Positions 8,579 through 17,656 of a stretch of DNA of 64,000 bases are shown piece by piece. Where the stretch lies: NCBI GenBank assembly GCA_946887045.1, contig CAMPKC010000004.1, positions 1-64,000 of the forward strand, in the 5' to 3' direction. The notes under the pieces are model-generated. The model did no database searches. It was given only the letters and a program-made list of their open reading frames with translations, and was not told the DNA's origin. Numbering within the stretch: the first letter of the stretch is position 1; each line of letters starts with the position of its first letter. This DNA is from an uncultured Sphingobacteriaceae bacterium. Its GTDB lineage: Bacteria > Bacteroidota > Bacteroidia > Sphingobacteriales > Sphingobacteriaceae. The translations under genes were made by a program, and so were the position numbers.

Positions 8579-9094
8579 ATGAAAACGTATAAATTTTTCC
8601 TCCTGGTTTCTGGATTAATACTATTTAATCTAACAACGTTAAACGCTCAATCGAGAAAAGAAATAATCGAATCGCTTACCAATAAATCAGACAGCCTGAA
8701 CAAATTGCTGAAAGACAAAAGTGAAGCATTACAAAAGGCTGAAATTCAATTGGCCAGAATGGAAGGAGCTGCAGAGGCGAACCGGTTGTTTTTTAAACAG
8801 TATGAGAATAGAACTGACAGCTTATCAAAAGCTCTATCTAATAAAGACAGCCTTATCAATAATCTTAACAGCGAACTAACTAAACTTAAAGCTGCATTTT
8901 ATGAATCAGAGGAAAGCAGGAAACAATTAAGCAGTGAAAACGACACATTAAAAGTTGAGCTTAATACCTATAAACAAAATATCCCGCCAGCGCCACCCGC
9001 AAAAAAAGAAGCAAAATCCGATGCGGAGCCTACAAATACGGTTGCAAAAGAAAAACCCAAAGCACAGCCGGCCAAACCAGCTGAAACGGAATAA
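8579..9094 (+). CDS. secreted coiled-coil hypothetical protein
   Basis: A 171-residue protein with a signal peptide ending about TTLNAQS. Residues 30-130 are rich in Lys, Glu, Ser and Leu with heptad-like spacing (SLTNKSDSLNKLLKDKSEAL and similar repeats), which suggests a coiled coil. The tail from about 137 is Pro/Ala/Lys-rich (PPAPPAKKEAK and KPKAQPAKPAE), which may be an extended linker to the cell wall. No enzymatic motif. Function unknown. Confidence 0.7.
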   Translation: MKTYKFFLLVSGLILFNLTTLNAQSRKEIIESLTNKSDSLNKLLKDKSEALQKAEIQLARMEGAAEANRLFFKQYENRTDSLSKALSNKDSLINNLNSELTKLKAAFYESEESRKQLSSENDTLKVELNTYKQNIPPAPPAKKEAKSDAEPTNTVAKEKPKAQPAKPAETE

Positions 9095-9419
9095 AAAAAG
9101 TCGTCTTCCAGGCAGCCTCGAGACGGCTTCTATTGCTTGCTTTTTTAACAGCAAAGTAGCAGAAAAAGAAAATAAGAAGCTGTTGTTGAGTCATCTTAAA
9201 GAATCTCAGCACAGCTTTGCCTTTTGTGCATCTTTAAATCGACAACAAATTCTCCAATTGTATAAGTCAATTTTTCGCTTCATTCTCATGATTGCTAAAA
9301 TCCTCATTAATTTGTTCTCTTATCAATCCGGCGCTATGAGTCCGCAGAACATATGCCATATTCCGGCATGAAAACATTAAATTTAAGAGAGCGTTAAGTT
9401 AAATGTATAATGATGATGT
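9095..9419. other. 325-base gap without a supported gene
   Basis: A possible hairpin (AGTCGTCT at about 9100 with AGACGGCT at about 9122, one G-U pair) may end the coiled-coil gene. It has a poor T run. I see no gene, RNA or convincing promoter in the rest. Confidence 0.4.
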
Positions 9420-9659
9420 ATGGAGAAATTTTCGATAGAAATAATTAAAGACGAGGAAAAATTGAAATTTGAAGTAGTTGATTATCCTCATAGTGATGAG
9501 TACACGTGCAAATTTGAAATTTATAGCGACAGCAAAATGGTCGCAAGTTTTGAACCCGACCACCGGGGACTTTTGCACATTTGCAATAACAGCGGATTAA
9601 TAGATGAGGAAACCCTGCACCTGATTGCCGATAAAATTGAAACAATGCGTTTGTGGTAA
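9420..9659 (+). CDS. small hypothetical protein
   Basis: A 79-residue acidic protein. It has an alternating beta-strand pattern in the first 50 residues and a final helix (EETLHLIADKIETMRLW). No signal peptide or membrane segment. I do not recognise the family, but the fold-like pattern and full-length frame suggest a real gene. Confidence 0.6.
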   Translation: MEKFSIEIIKDEEKLKFEVVDYPHSDEYTCKFEIYSDSKMVASFEPDHRGLLHICNNSGLIDEETLHLIADKIETMRLW

Positions 9660-9784
9660 GCTGCGCTGGTAAGTCTCGGATGAAAGAAACATTTTCCAGC
9701 TAAACCTGATTGAAGCGGCAGCATGTGCCAGGATCTGTGAAAAGCAGGGCTGCAGGGAATAGATCTCCCCATTCCATTTTCTTA

Positions 9785-10156
9785 TTATAAAAAAAGTATC
9801 TCGTCGAGACTATTTTCCCGGAGTGACGACATAGAAAAATTTTGATTCAAAAACAGCATTCGAGACATATAAAAATTTAGAACAATAAAAAGCAAAGTGA
9901 CAGGCACAAAATCAATGGTACTATCAATTTTATAAAACAACGCCACCACCATATAAATAGAACATAAAATGGTTAAAAAACCGAGGATAAGGTTTATGTA
10001 CTTATTGTTAAGAAGCATTTGTATAATGAAAAGAGCAACAACCAAGCCCATCCACAAATTAACATCCTGATAACCAAACCAGGTAGCGAGAGCGATAAAA
10101 TAAACTCCAGGCAAATATTGTCTTACAATTGAAGCTTGTGTAGATGATAGGACCAT
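9785..10156 (-). CDS. small integral membrane protein
   Basis: A 123-residue protein with about four hydrophobic segments, at residues 13-30, 33-50, 53-75 and 82-100. The C-terminal 20 residues are polar and acidic. No family motif was recognised. It is transcribed after the CoA-binding protein gene, 23 bases away, and may be part of that operon. Confidence 0.6.
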   Translation of the reverse strand: MVLSSTQASIVRQYLPGVYFIALATWFGYQDVNLWMGLVVALFIIQMLLNNKYINLILGFLTILCSIYMVVALFYKIDSTIDFVPVTLLFIVLNFYMSRMLFLNQNFSMSSLRENSLDEILFL

Positions 10157-10179
10157 AAATGATGATTAACTTTTATACG

Positions 10180-10548
10180 CTAATATTCGCCGGTTGAAAG
10201 CATTACCAGTGTACACGCTAATACGGTTTCTATCCCTTTTTGTTCCGCTAAAAATTCGAGTTCAGGATTTTCTGTTCCAGGATTAAAAATTATCCGTTTG
10301 GGATTTGTATTTAGGACGTAATCGTATAAACTCTTTTGGTTATTAGGCCCTACATATAAGGTAATTGTATCAACGTCCCCATGAATGTACTCGGGCTTTT
10401 CTATAGCCACACCAGCCACTTCACCGTTTTTAATGCCCACATTGATGATTTCATGTCCGTATCTCGCCAGCTTGTTTGAAGCCAGATAAGCGTACCTGCT
10501 CGAATCTGGAGTTGCGCCTAAAACAATCGTCTTCTTCATTTCTATCAT
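10180..10548 (-). CDS. CoA-binding domain protein (YccU-like)
   Basis: A 122-residue Rossmann-fold protein with KKTIVLGATPDSSRYAYLASNKL, the nucleotide-binding start of the CoA-binding family, and IIFNPGTENPEL near residue 90. Members bind CoA in vitro, with a physiological role unknown. It begins only one base after the stop of the upstream FAD oxidoreductase gene, so the two are translationally linked. A second in-frame ATG at 10539 (MKKTIV) is an equally good start. Confidence 0.8.
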   Translation of the reverse strand: MIEMKKTIVLGATPDSSRYAYLASNKLARYGHEIINVGIKNGEVAGVAIEKPEYIHGDVDTITLYVGPNNQKSLYDYVLNTNPKRIIFNPGTENPELEFLAEQKGIETVLACTLVMLSTGEY

Positions 10549-10549
10549 T

Positions 10550-12097
10550 TTATATATTTCTTGTTACTGCTTCTGCACAATTCATGCCATCGATAGCTGC
10601 TGAAACAATGCCACCCGCATAACCAGCCCCTTCCGCACAGGGGAATAACCCTTTTACGTTCGGGTGTTGCAATGAATCTTTATCCCGGGGTATGCGAACA
10701 GGAGATGATGTTCTGGACTCGACACCGACCAGAATTGCTTCGTTCGTATAATAGCCTTTCATCTTTTTTCCGAACTGCGGAAGCGCCTTCTGCAGGCGAG
10801 AGAAGACAAAACCGGGAAGCACTTCCTTTAATGAGCTGGACTTTGTACCCGGCAAATAAGAATTCTCAGGAAGATTAACCGACAGACGATTTTCGACGAA
10901 GTCTACCATTCTCTGGGCAGGCGCAACTAGATTACCCCCGCCGGCTATGTAGGCCGCCTGCTCTATCTGACTTTGAAATTCCAGCAATCTTAATGGATTG
11001 CCGGGATCCGCCGGCACGTCCTCTAACTTTATCTGAACCACTGTTCCTGAATTGGCGTAAGGATTGTTCCGCTTTGACGGTGACCATCCATTCACGACGA
11101 TTTCATTAAAATCTGTAGCGCAGGGCGCAATAATTCCTCCGGGACACATACAGAAAGAAAACACACCTCTGTTCTCAATTTGCTCGACAAAACTGTAAGA
11201 AGACGGTGGAAGAAAGGGATCCCGGACATCGCAATGATATTGAGCTTTATCGACAATTTCCTGAGGGTGCTCAATTCTGACACCTAAAGCAAAAGGTTTT
11301 GCTTCGATCAAAACATTCCGCCTAGCCAACAGGTAATAAATATCTCTTGCCGAGTGCCCTGTGGCAAGAATAACATTTTTTGATTTGAAAATCTCTCCGG
11401 ATGATATTTTTACCCCTTCAACTTCATTACATGTTATTATAATATCTTCAACCTTACAGTCGAAGTGCACTTCCCCCCCTGCATTCAGAATGGTTTCGCG
11501 AAGGGAAATTATAATTTGAGGGAGTTTATTGGTTCCGATATGCGGACGAGCATCCACCAAAATATCAGAGGTCGCACCATGGGCCACCAAAGTTTTCAAT
11601 ACGTATTGAATGTCGCCGCGTTTATTTGAGCGTGTATATAATTTACCATCAGAATATGTGCCCGCGCCTCCCTCTCCATAGCAGTAGTTTGACTCGGGAT
11701 TAATGATCCCCTCTCTGTTAATTGCTGCGAGATCTCGCCGACGTTGCTTAACGTCCTTTCCGCGCTCGAGAATAACTGGCTTCAAACCCAGTTCAATACA
11801 TTTTAATGCTGCAAATAACCCGGCGGGCCCGGCGCCAATAATGAGAACAGGCCTTTTATCGGATACATTCGGATAATTGACAGAAAACACCTCGGGTGCG
11901 GCTGGCTCATCGATATATATATTGACACGCAGCCGGTACACGACCTGCTTACTACGGGCGTCAATAGATCGCTTAAGAACTTTTACATCAGAAATCTTCT
12001 CGTGGGAGATTTTAAGGACAGAGGCAGCTTTTTTGTTTATCAGAATCGGATCTGTTGCTTCGGATGGAAGCAATACAAGCTCAATTTCTTTAATCAT
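10550..12097 (-). CDS. NAD(P)/FAD-dependent oxidoreductase (COG2509 type)
   Basis: A 515-residue flavoprotein. The first 75 residues form an extra alpha/beta domain typical of the COG2509 group. A dinucleotide-binding motif PVLIIGAGPAGLFAALKC follows at about residues 83-100, and the C-terminal FAD motif GLFPCAEGAGYAGGIVSAA is near 490. GEGGAGTYSDGKLYTR is a conserved family signature. The substrate is unknown. It is cytoplasmic, first gene of a minus-strand set with the CoA-binding protein. Confidence 0.85.
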   Translation of the reverse strand: MIKEIELVLLPSEATDPILINKKAASVLKISHEKISDVKVLKRSIDARSKQVVYRLRVNIYIDEPAAPEVFSVNYPNVSDKRPVLIIGAGPAGLFAALKCIELGLKPVILERGKDVKQRRRDLAAINREGIINPESNYCYGEGGAGTYSDGKLYTRSNKRGDIQYVLKTLVAHGATSDILVDARPHIGTNKLPQIIISLRETILNAGGEVHFDCKVEDIIITCNEVEGVKISSGEIFKSKNVILATGHSARDIYYLLARRNVLIEAKPFALGVRIEHPQEIVDKAQYHCDVRDPFLPPSSYSFVEQIENRGVFSFCMCPGGIIAPCATDFNEIVVNGWSPSKRNNPYANSGTVVQIKLEDVPADPGNPLRLLEFQSQIEQAAYIAGGGNLVAPAQRMVDFVENRLSVNLPENSYLPGTKSSSLKEVLPGFVFSRLQKALPQFGKKMKGYYTNEAILVGVESRTSSPVRIPRDKDSLQHPNVKGLFPCAEGAGYAGGIVSAAIDGMNCAEAVTRNI

Positions 12098-12379
12098 ACA
12101 ACATCGCCGGGTTTTTATCCCGGATTCTGCAAATTTAGGTGTTAAATGTTAAATGAGAAAGTGTAAACATGCAGATCACCCAAATTGAAGGTTTTCCAGC
12201 GGGTTAGAAAATAACTGTTGGCGAAACTCGATTTTTTGAATACGACCATGGCGGATCAAAACAAAAACCCGAGTTAAAGATTTATCTTTACTGACAGAAT
12301 GTCTAAGCAAGATAATAGATTAGACAACGGAACACATTTTGATGCTTATTTGTACAAAAACAAAAAATAAATTTAAACC

Positions 12380-12958
12380 ATGAGAAAATTCATTTATACC
12401 ATTGCGGGATTAATAACATTACTGTCTTTTTCATCATGTGGCTATAACACAATGGTTGATCTTGACGAACAGGTTCAGTCGCAGTGGGCGCAGGTTCAGA
12501 ATGTTTATAAGCGCAGAGCGGATTTAATACCAAACTTAGTAGCATCTGTAAAAGGAGCTGCAGCGCATGAACAACAAACACTTACAGCAGTAATAGAAGC
12601 ACGGGCAAAAGCAACAGCTGTAAATGTTGACCCAACTAAACTTACACCTGAAGCAATAGAAAAATTCAATCAGGCACAAGGACAGCTAAGTACAGCTTTG
12701 GGAAGGTTAATGATGGTCACTGAAAACTACCCGCAATTGAAAGCAAATCAGAATTTTCTTGAATTGCAGGCACAGATTGAGGGAACAGAAAATCGCATTG
12801 CAGTGGAAAGACAGAAATTTAATGAAGTAACACGAGTTTATAATTCAAAAATCAGATCGTTCCCCAATAATTTGACAGCTTCTATTTTCGGTTTTGAGAA
12901 GAAAGGATATTTTCAAGCTGATCCTGCGGCACAAAATGCTCCGAAGGTTGAGTTTTAA
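12380..12958 (+). CDS. lemA: LemA family lipoprotein
   Basis: A 192-residue protein. The N-terminal hydrophobic segment ends in FSSC, a likely lipobox, so it is probably lipid-anchored at the periplasmic face. VDLDEQVQSQWAQVQNVYKRR and DLIPNLVASVKG are LemA family signatures, followed by a helical bundle. It leads a same-strand row with two TPM-domain proteins, a common LemA-TPM association, but no substrate or pathway is established for it. Confidence 0.9.
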   Translation: MRKFIYTIAGLITLLSFSSCGYNTMVDLDEQVQSQWAQVQNVYKRRADLIPNLVASVKGAAAHEQQTLTAVIEARAKATAVNVDPTKLTPEAIEKFNQAQGQLSTALGRLMMVTENYPQLKANQNFLELQAQIEGTENRIAVERQKFNEVTRVYNSKIRSFPNNLTASIFGFEKKGYFQADPAAQNAPKVEF

Positions 12959-13005
12959 GTCGATTACATTATCTGAAATTCAAAGAATCCAACAGGCTCG
13001 ATAGA

Positions 13006-13431
13006 ATGGCTTTATTTACAGACGCAGAACAAGAACGAATCCGGCAAGCAATAGAAGCTGCGGAGAGTCATACTTCCGGAGAAATCCGCATTGGGGCAGA
13101 AAAGCATTGTAAGGAAGATCCTTTAGACAGAGCCGCCAATTATTTTCATAAAATCGGTATGGATAAAACAGCACTTCGCAATGGAGTGCTGATATATATT
13201 GCAACAGAAGACCACAAGTTTGCCATTATAGGTGATGCCGGCATAAACAAAGTTGTACCACCTGATTTTTGGGATACCACGAAAGAAGCTATGCTTGCCC
13301 ACTTTAAAGCGGGAGAACTTGTGGAGGGCTTAATTACGGGCATAAACATGGCGGGACATGAACTTAAACACTTTTTCCCGTATGAAGATGGTGATTCAAA
13401 TGAACTATCAAACGATATATCGTATATCTAA
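13006..13431 (+). CDS. TPM domain protein, soluble
   Basis: A 141-residue TPM (TLP18.3/Psb32/MOLO-1) domain. ESHTSGEIRIGAEKHC opens the domain, LRNGVLIYIATEDHKFAIIGDAGI is its conserved centre, and the acidic C-terminus has no membrane helix. It is 47 bases after lemA and 38 before the second TPM gene. TPM domains bind metal or act on phosphates in some members; activity here is unknown. Confidence 0.85.
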   Translation: MALFTDAEQERIRQAIEAAESHTSGEIRIGAEKHCKEDPLDRAANYFHKIGMDKTALRNGVLIYIATEDHKFAIIGDAGINKVVPPDFWDTTKEAMLAHFKAGELVEGLITGINMAGHELKHFFPYEDGDSNELSNDISYI

Positions 13432-13469
13432 AAACGCATAAAAATTCAATCTGATTCTGATCCGTAGAA

Positions 13470-14261
13470 ATGACCTTTAAAAAATTTAGCTTTCTTATTA
13501 TTTTATTTCTTTTGGCAAGCCTGACAGGCCTTACACAAGAGTTTCCTGAAAAGCCCAACCGACTGGTTAATGATTATACCGGTACACTTTCTCAAGATCA
13601 AATCTATCAGCTTGAACAAAAGTTAGTTGCCTTCGATGATTCGACTTCCACCCAGATAGCCGTAGTATTAATTCAGTCAGTCGGGATTTATGATATTTCG
13701 GATTATACTGTACGGCTGGCAGAAGCCTGGGGTGTCGGTCAAAAAGGAAAAAACAATGGCTTGGTTCTTTTGGCCGCACTAAAAGACAGAAAGGTCTCGA
13801 TTCAAACCGGTTACGGTTTAGAGGGTGCCTTACCAGATGCTATCACAAAGCGGATCATTGAAAATGAAATTAAACCAAGTTTCAGGGAAGGAAACTATTA
13901 TGCAGGTTTAGATAAAGCAACAGATGCTATCATAGCTTACACCAAAGGAGAATATAAGAATGATGATGCTCAGGCAAGGCCTCCGAAAGAATCGGGTAAG
14001 TTTCCTGTAGGATTAATCATTCTGATCATTATTATTATCGTTGTAATATCCAAAAAAGGTGGCGGTGGCAAGGGCGGTCAAATCATAGGAAGCCGCGGAG
14101 GTTCTAATTTGTTCTGGTGGACATTAATGTCTGGTATGGGAGGTAGAAGTGGTGGTGGCGGTTTTGGCGGTGGCCATGGAGGATTTGGAGGAGGAGGCGG
14201 CGGCTTCGGAGGTTTTGGCGGCGGAAGTTTTGGCGGTGGTGGATCGAGCGGCAGCTGGTAA
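13470..14261 (+). CDS. secreted TPM domain protein with glycine-rich tail (YgcG-like)
   Basis: A 263-residue protein. It has a signal peptide (about 1-22), a TPM domain (about 28-150, with RLVNDYTGTLSQDQI and GKNNGLVLLAALKDRKVSIQTGYG), a membrane helix near 175-192 (VGLIILIIIIIVVIS) and a long Gly/Ser/Phe-rich tail ending GGSSGSW. This is the YgcG/TPM-phosphatase-like layout with the domain outside the membrane. Third in the lemA-TPM-TPM row. The low-complexity tail is encoded by GGN-rich DNA at about 14145-14258. Confidence 0.9.
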   Translation: MTFKKFSFLIILFLLASLTGLTQEFPEKPNRLVNDYTGTLSQDQIYQLEQKLVAFDDSTSTQIAVVLIQSVGIYDISDYTVRLAEAWGVGQKGKNNGLVLLAALKDRKVSIQTGYGLEGALPDAITKRIIENEIKPSFREGNYYAGLDKATDAIIAYTKGEYKNDDAQARPPKESGKFPVGLIILIIIIIVVISKKGGGGKGGQIIGSRGGSNLFWWTLMSGMGGRSGGGGFGGGHGGFGGGGGGFGGFGGGSFGGGGSSGSW

Positions 14262-14299
14262 AAATTTAGAGGAAATGCAAAATTATAATCTACTCATAT

Positions 14300-14710
14300 A
14301 TGATAAGAAAAGACTTTATTGAAGCGGAAATACAAAAACTAGCCCAAATCATCGCGAAGATTATTGGCTTAAAAAATGATGGAAACCTTGATGAGGCCCT
14401 TGAAATTAGCCAGCAAACTATTTCTGAAAATTTTGGATTTGATAAGAAATTCCTGGAGCAAGCTTCTGTTGAGGAATTTGAAACTGAATTAAGAAGCAGA
14501 AATTATTCGGCTGAAAAATTGAATGCCCTTGCGCAAATACTTTTTGAAAGCTCCTATCCTTTTCAGGACACGGAAGAATGCGTCGCAGTAATGCATAAAG
14601 TTGCTCTGGTTTTAAATCTTTTGGAATCAGAACATCATCAACAATCCTTCGAAAACTTGAGCCGGCGAGAAATGATCGATAATTTTTTGAATAATGAACA
14701 ATATGAGTGA
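14300..14710 (+). CDS. hypothetical helical protein
   Basis: A 136-residue protein, mostly helical and acidic, without signal peptide. The opening IRKDFIEAEIQKLAQIIAKIIGLK and the later DEALEISQQT resemble a tetratricopeptide-like helical array, but I do not recognise a family. It overlaps the following NUDIX gene by 17 bases if the first ATG of that gene is used, suggesting translational coupling. Confidence 0.6.
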   Translation: MIRKDFIEAEIQKLAQIIAKIIGLKNDGNLDEALEISQQTISENFGFDKKFLEQASVEEFETELRSRNYSAEKLNALAQILFESSYPFQDTEECVAVMHKVALVLNLLESEHHQQSFENLSRREMIDNFLNNEQYE

Positions 14711-15254
14711 TATGAAGTGGGAAAAACTATCTTCAAAATATCTGGTAAAAGAACAATGGGCTACACTGCGGGTAGATACCTGCAGAATGCCTAACGGAAC
14801 TCTTATTGACGACTATTACGTTTTAGAATACCCGGGATGGGTTAATGCCGTTGCTCTTACGGAAAACAATGAAGTGATTGTAATCAGGCAATATCGCCAT
14901 GCCGCGGAGGAAGTGATTTTGGAATTGCCAGGGGGCTGCATTGATCCTGGTGAAAGTCCGGAGCAGGCAATTGTGAGAGAACTTTTAGAAGAAACTGGGT
15001 ATCAGTTTGAATCAATTGAACGCCTGTGCACCCTTTATGCCAATCCCTCAACTTCGGGTAATATTACAACCAGCTTTCTGGCTACAGGGGGCAAGAAAAT
15101 CCAGGAGCAGCATTTGGACGGGAGAGAAGAAATTGAGGTTTTCAAGGTCACTGTTGATGAATTAAAAAAAATGGCCTTGGAAAACCATTTCCCCCAGGCT
15201 TTACACGCGAGTGCGGTATTCCATGCATTAATTCATTTAAATAAGATCAGCTGA
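14694..15254 (+). CDS. NUDIX hydrolase (ADP-ribose pyrophosphatase-like)
   Basis: A 186-residue protein. The Nudix box lies at 81-103 (G, E at 87, REL-LEE at 95-100, TGY), with the metal-binding Glu pair intact. The N-terminal beta strands (VVDYYVLEYPGW-like) match the ADP-ribose pyrophosphatase group, which hydrolyses ADP-sugars. Three in-frame ATG codons lie within the first 19 bases (14694, 14703, 14712), so the exact start is uncertain. It is cytoplasmic. Confidence 0.9.
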   Translation: MNNMSDMKWEKLSSKYLVKEQWATLRVDTCRMPNGTLIDDYYVLEYPGWVNAVALTENNEVIVIRQYRHAAEEVILELPGGCIDPGESPEQAIVRELLEETGYQFESIERLCTLYANPSTSGNITTSFLATGGKKIQEQHLDGREEIEVFKVTVDELKKMALENHFPQALHASAVFHALIHLNKIS

Positions 15255-15303
15255 ATTTTTTCTGGATTAATCATTTTCAATATATTCGTTGGAAAACCAG
15301 GAT

Positions 15304-15918
15304 ATGGAACAATATGATCCTCGAATAGATGCATATATCGAAAAATCCGCGGATTTTGCCAAGCCTGTATTGACTCACATCAGAAAACTGGCACACCATG
15401 CTTCCCCCGAAATTCGCGAAACTATAAAATGGGGCATGCCACATTTCGATTGCAAAGGAACTGTTTGCGGCATGGCAGCGTTTAAAGAGCACTGTGTACT
15501 CGGCTTTTGGAAAAGTTCATTATTATCCGATCCTAATAATATTTTAAAAGAAGAATCGGCTGCGGCTATGGGCCAATTTGGGCGAATAAAATCTATAGCC
15601 GATTTACCCGAGGACAAAGTTCTCATTTCATATATAAAGGAGGCTATTGCACTAAATGAGAAGGGCGTAAAACTGAGCAAAAAAACAGCACCAGCCCCTT
15701 CTCCCATCCAAATACCAGTTGATTTCTTAGAGATGTTACAAAATCATCCTGGAGCGCAAGCTAATTTCGAAAAGTTCAGTAACTCACACCGTAAAGAATA
15801 CATCTCGTGGTTTGAAGAAGCCAAAACGGAAGCCACGCGAAAGAAACGTATGGGTACAGCTATCGAATGGATTACCGAAGGCAAGGGACGAAACTGGAAA
15901 TATGAACGTAAAGGCTAA
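15304..15918 (+). CDS. YdeI/OmpD-associated family protein with DUF1801 domain
   Basis: A 204-residue two-domain protein. The N-terminal DUF1801 part has IRETIKWGMPHFDCKG, and the C-terminal OmdA part has FEKFSNSHRKEYISWFEEAKTEATR and a KGRNWKYERK tail. The biochemical role is unknown, although the family has been linked to stress and peptide resistance. I chose the ATG at 15304 over the TTG at 15289. Its TAA stop shares a base with the ATG of the MOSC gene, so they are coupled. Confidence 0.8.
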   Translation: MEQYDPRIDAYIEKSADFAKPVLTHIRKLAHHASPEIRETIKWGMPHFDCKGTVCGMAAFKEHCVLGFWKSSLLSDPNNILKEESAAAMGQFGRIKSIADLPEDKVLISYIKEAIALNEKGVKLSKKTAPAPSPIQIPVDFLEMLQNHPGAQANFEKFSNSHRKEYISWFEEAKTEATRKKRMGTAIEWITEGKGRNWKYERKG

Positions 15919-16721
15919 TGCAAGTACAAGATATATACGTATATCCCGTAAAATCAATCGGAGGCATAAGACATGAAAAAGCAAGCGCAATGCAACGCGG
16001 TTTTATGTTCGACAGGCGCTGGATGCTGGTTGACGAGAATGGCAAGTTTATAACCCAAAGAGTTGAACATAAACTTGCCCTGTTACAAACTGAACTGCAA
16101 CTTAACACCCTAAGCATATTCCATAAAAACAATCGGGACAAACGCATTTCTTTCGCCATAAATGAACCGTTGAAGAATGATGTAAAAGTGTCGATCTGGG
16201 ATGATCTTGTTATTGGGGCGCATCTTAGCGATGATATTGATTTGTGGTTCAGCGATTATCTTGAGAAAACCTGCAAATTCGTCTTTATGCCCGAAAACGG
16301 CATCAGGCCCATCGACGAGAAATATGCTCAAAACAATGAACACGTAAGCTTTGCGGATGCATTTCCTTACTTACTAATAAGCCAGGCTTCTTTAGACGAC
16401 CTCAATAGAAGGCTCGAAAATCCCGTTCCAATGGATCGATTCCGACCCAACCTGGTTGTCGCGGATTCTGAAGCGTTCGAAGAAGACAATTGGGACAAGA
16501 TTAGAATTGGAGAAGTTTACTTTAAAGTTGCCAAGCCTTGCGCCAGGTGTATATTAACCACAGTAGATCAACAAACTGGATTGAGAGGAACAGAGCCACT
16601 TTTCACCCTGTCAAAGTACCGGACACTTGATAATAAAGTTCTATTCGGACAAAATTTAATTGCATTAAATGAGGGAAATATCAGTGTAAATGACGCTGTC
16701 GAAATAATCAGTTATAAATAA
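15918..16721 (+). CDS. MOSC domain protein (MOSC_N plus MOSC)
   Basis: A 267-residue protein with an N-terminal beta-barrel domain (VQDIYVYPVKSIGGI, then FDRRWMLVDENGKFITQR) and a C-terminal MOSC domain (RFRPNLVV, VAKPCARCILTTVD). The Cys in KPCARC is the position that binds molybdenum cofactor in mARC and YcbX homologs. A role in reduction of N-hydroxylated compounds is inferred. It lacks the ferredoxin domain of YcbX, so it must find its electron partner elsewhere. Confidence 0.9.
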   Translation: MQVQDIYVYPVKSIGGIRHEKASAMQRGFMFDRRWMLVDENGKFITQRVEHKLALLQTELQLNTLSIFHKNNRDKRISFAINEPLKNDVKVSIWDDLVIGAHLSDDIDLWFSDYLEKTCKFVFMPENGIRPIDEKYAQNNEHVSFADAFPYLLISQASLDDLNRRLENPVPMDRFRPNLVVADSEAFEEDNWDKIRIGEVYFKVAKPCARCILTTVDQQTGLRGTEPLFTLSKYRTLDNKVLFGQNLIALNEGNISVNDAVEIISYK

Positions 16722-16726
16722 CATCA

Positions 16727-17584
16727 ATGATAAATTACAATCCTAAAGTCTGGTTTCCTTTTATATTCAGGCTAAACAAGGCCGATACCTTAAGAAAACT
16801 TTTCCCATTAATGCTTGCGGTTGGTGTTTATGCCGGCATTATCGCATATCTGGAGATAGAGGTATTTCAGTTGTCGAAAGAAAATAAACTTAACAATGTT
16901 GGTTTGATGCATAGTGTACTTGGGTTCGTAATTTCCTTACTTTTAGTTTTCAGGACTAATACCGCATACGACAGATGGTGGGAAGGACGCAAGCTTTGGG
17001 GAACATTAACAAACATTAGTCGAAACCTGGCAATCAAACTTAATGCTTACGTTAAGAGTGATGAGGACAGGGCTTTTTTCAGGCTAATGATTCCCAATTT
17101 TGCTTTTGCTTTGAAAAATCACTTGCGTGAGAATGAAGATTTTCATGAGCTGGATCCTGTTTTAGACTTAAAGCGAGATAAACACCTCCCGAACCAAATC
17201 GCTTCAAAAATATTCGATCGCCTCGGGGACCTGCAAGAACAGAAAAAACTCTCTGGAGATCAAATGCTGATACTCAATGAGGAATTTAGAACGTTCACAG
17301 ACGTTTGTGGTGCTTGCGAACGTATTAAAAACACTCCGATTCCCTATACTTATAGCGTGTTTATTAAAAAGTTCATTTTCTTATACGTAATCACGCTGCC
17401 TTTAGGATGGGTTTACAATCTCGGCTATTTTATTATTCCCGTGGTTATTTTTATCCTTTACGCTTTTACAAGCCTTGAGATTATAGCGGAAGAAATCGAG
17501 AACCCGTTTGGAACAGATGCAGACGATCTTCCGATTGACCAGATTTGTCATAATATAAGAAAACACGTAAGCGAAATTCTTTAA
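16727..17584 (+). CDS. bestrophin family anion channel protein
   Basis: A 285-residue protein of the bestrophin (formerly UPF0187) family. RTNTAYDRWWEGRKLWG is the hallmark after the second membrane segment, and the hydrophobic stretches at about 27-45, 60-80, 215-235 and 237-255 fit the four-helix layout. Bacterial members form pentameric channels for anions or cations. It is 5 bases after the MOSC gene, probably in the same operon. Confidence 0.9.
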   Translation: MINYNPKVWFPFIFRLNKADTLRKLFPLMLAVGVYAGIIAYLEIEVFQLSKENKLNNVGLMHSVLGFVISLLLVFRTNTAYDRWWEGRKLWGTLTNISRNLAIKLNAYVKSDEDRAFFRLMIPNFAFALKNHLRENEDFHELDPVLDLKRDKHLPNQIASKIFDRLGDLQEQKKLSGDQMLILNEEFRTFTDVCGACERIKNTPIPYTYSVFIKKFIFLYVITLPLGWVYNLGYFIIPVVIFILYAFTSLEIIAEEIENPFGTDADDLPIDQICHNIRKHVSEIL

Positions 17585-17601
17585 CGGACTGCCACCAAAA
17601 T

Positions 17602-17637
17602 AAAAAGGTACTGTCGAAAGTCAACAGTACCTTTTTT
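17602..17637. terminator. bidirectional terminator between the bestrophin gene and dnaA
   Basis: A 13-bp perfect stem (17602-17614 with 17624-17636) with a 9-base loop. There are A's at one end and T's at the other, so it can stop transcripts from both converging genes. Confidence 0.9.
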
Positions 17638-17656
17638 ATAAATCGTTTTTTGAAGC

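Noticed and set aside
9752..9782. GGAAT/ATTCC hairpin as a terminator
   Set aside because: A 5-bp stem with a large loop is too weak to claim.
15375..15707. A long reverse-strand reading frame of 110 codons
   Set aside because: It lies entirely within the well-supported YdeI-like gene and has no family-like features. Similar shadows at 59358-59699, 36334-36618 and 49091-49405 were also left out.
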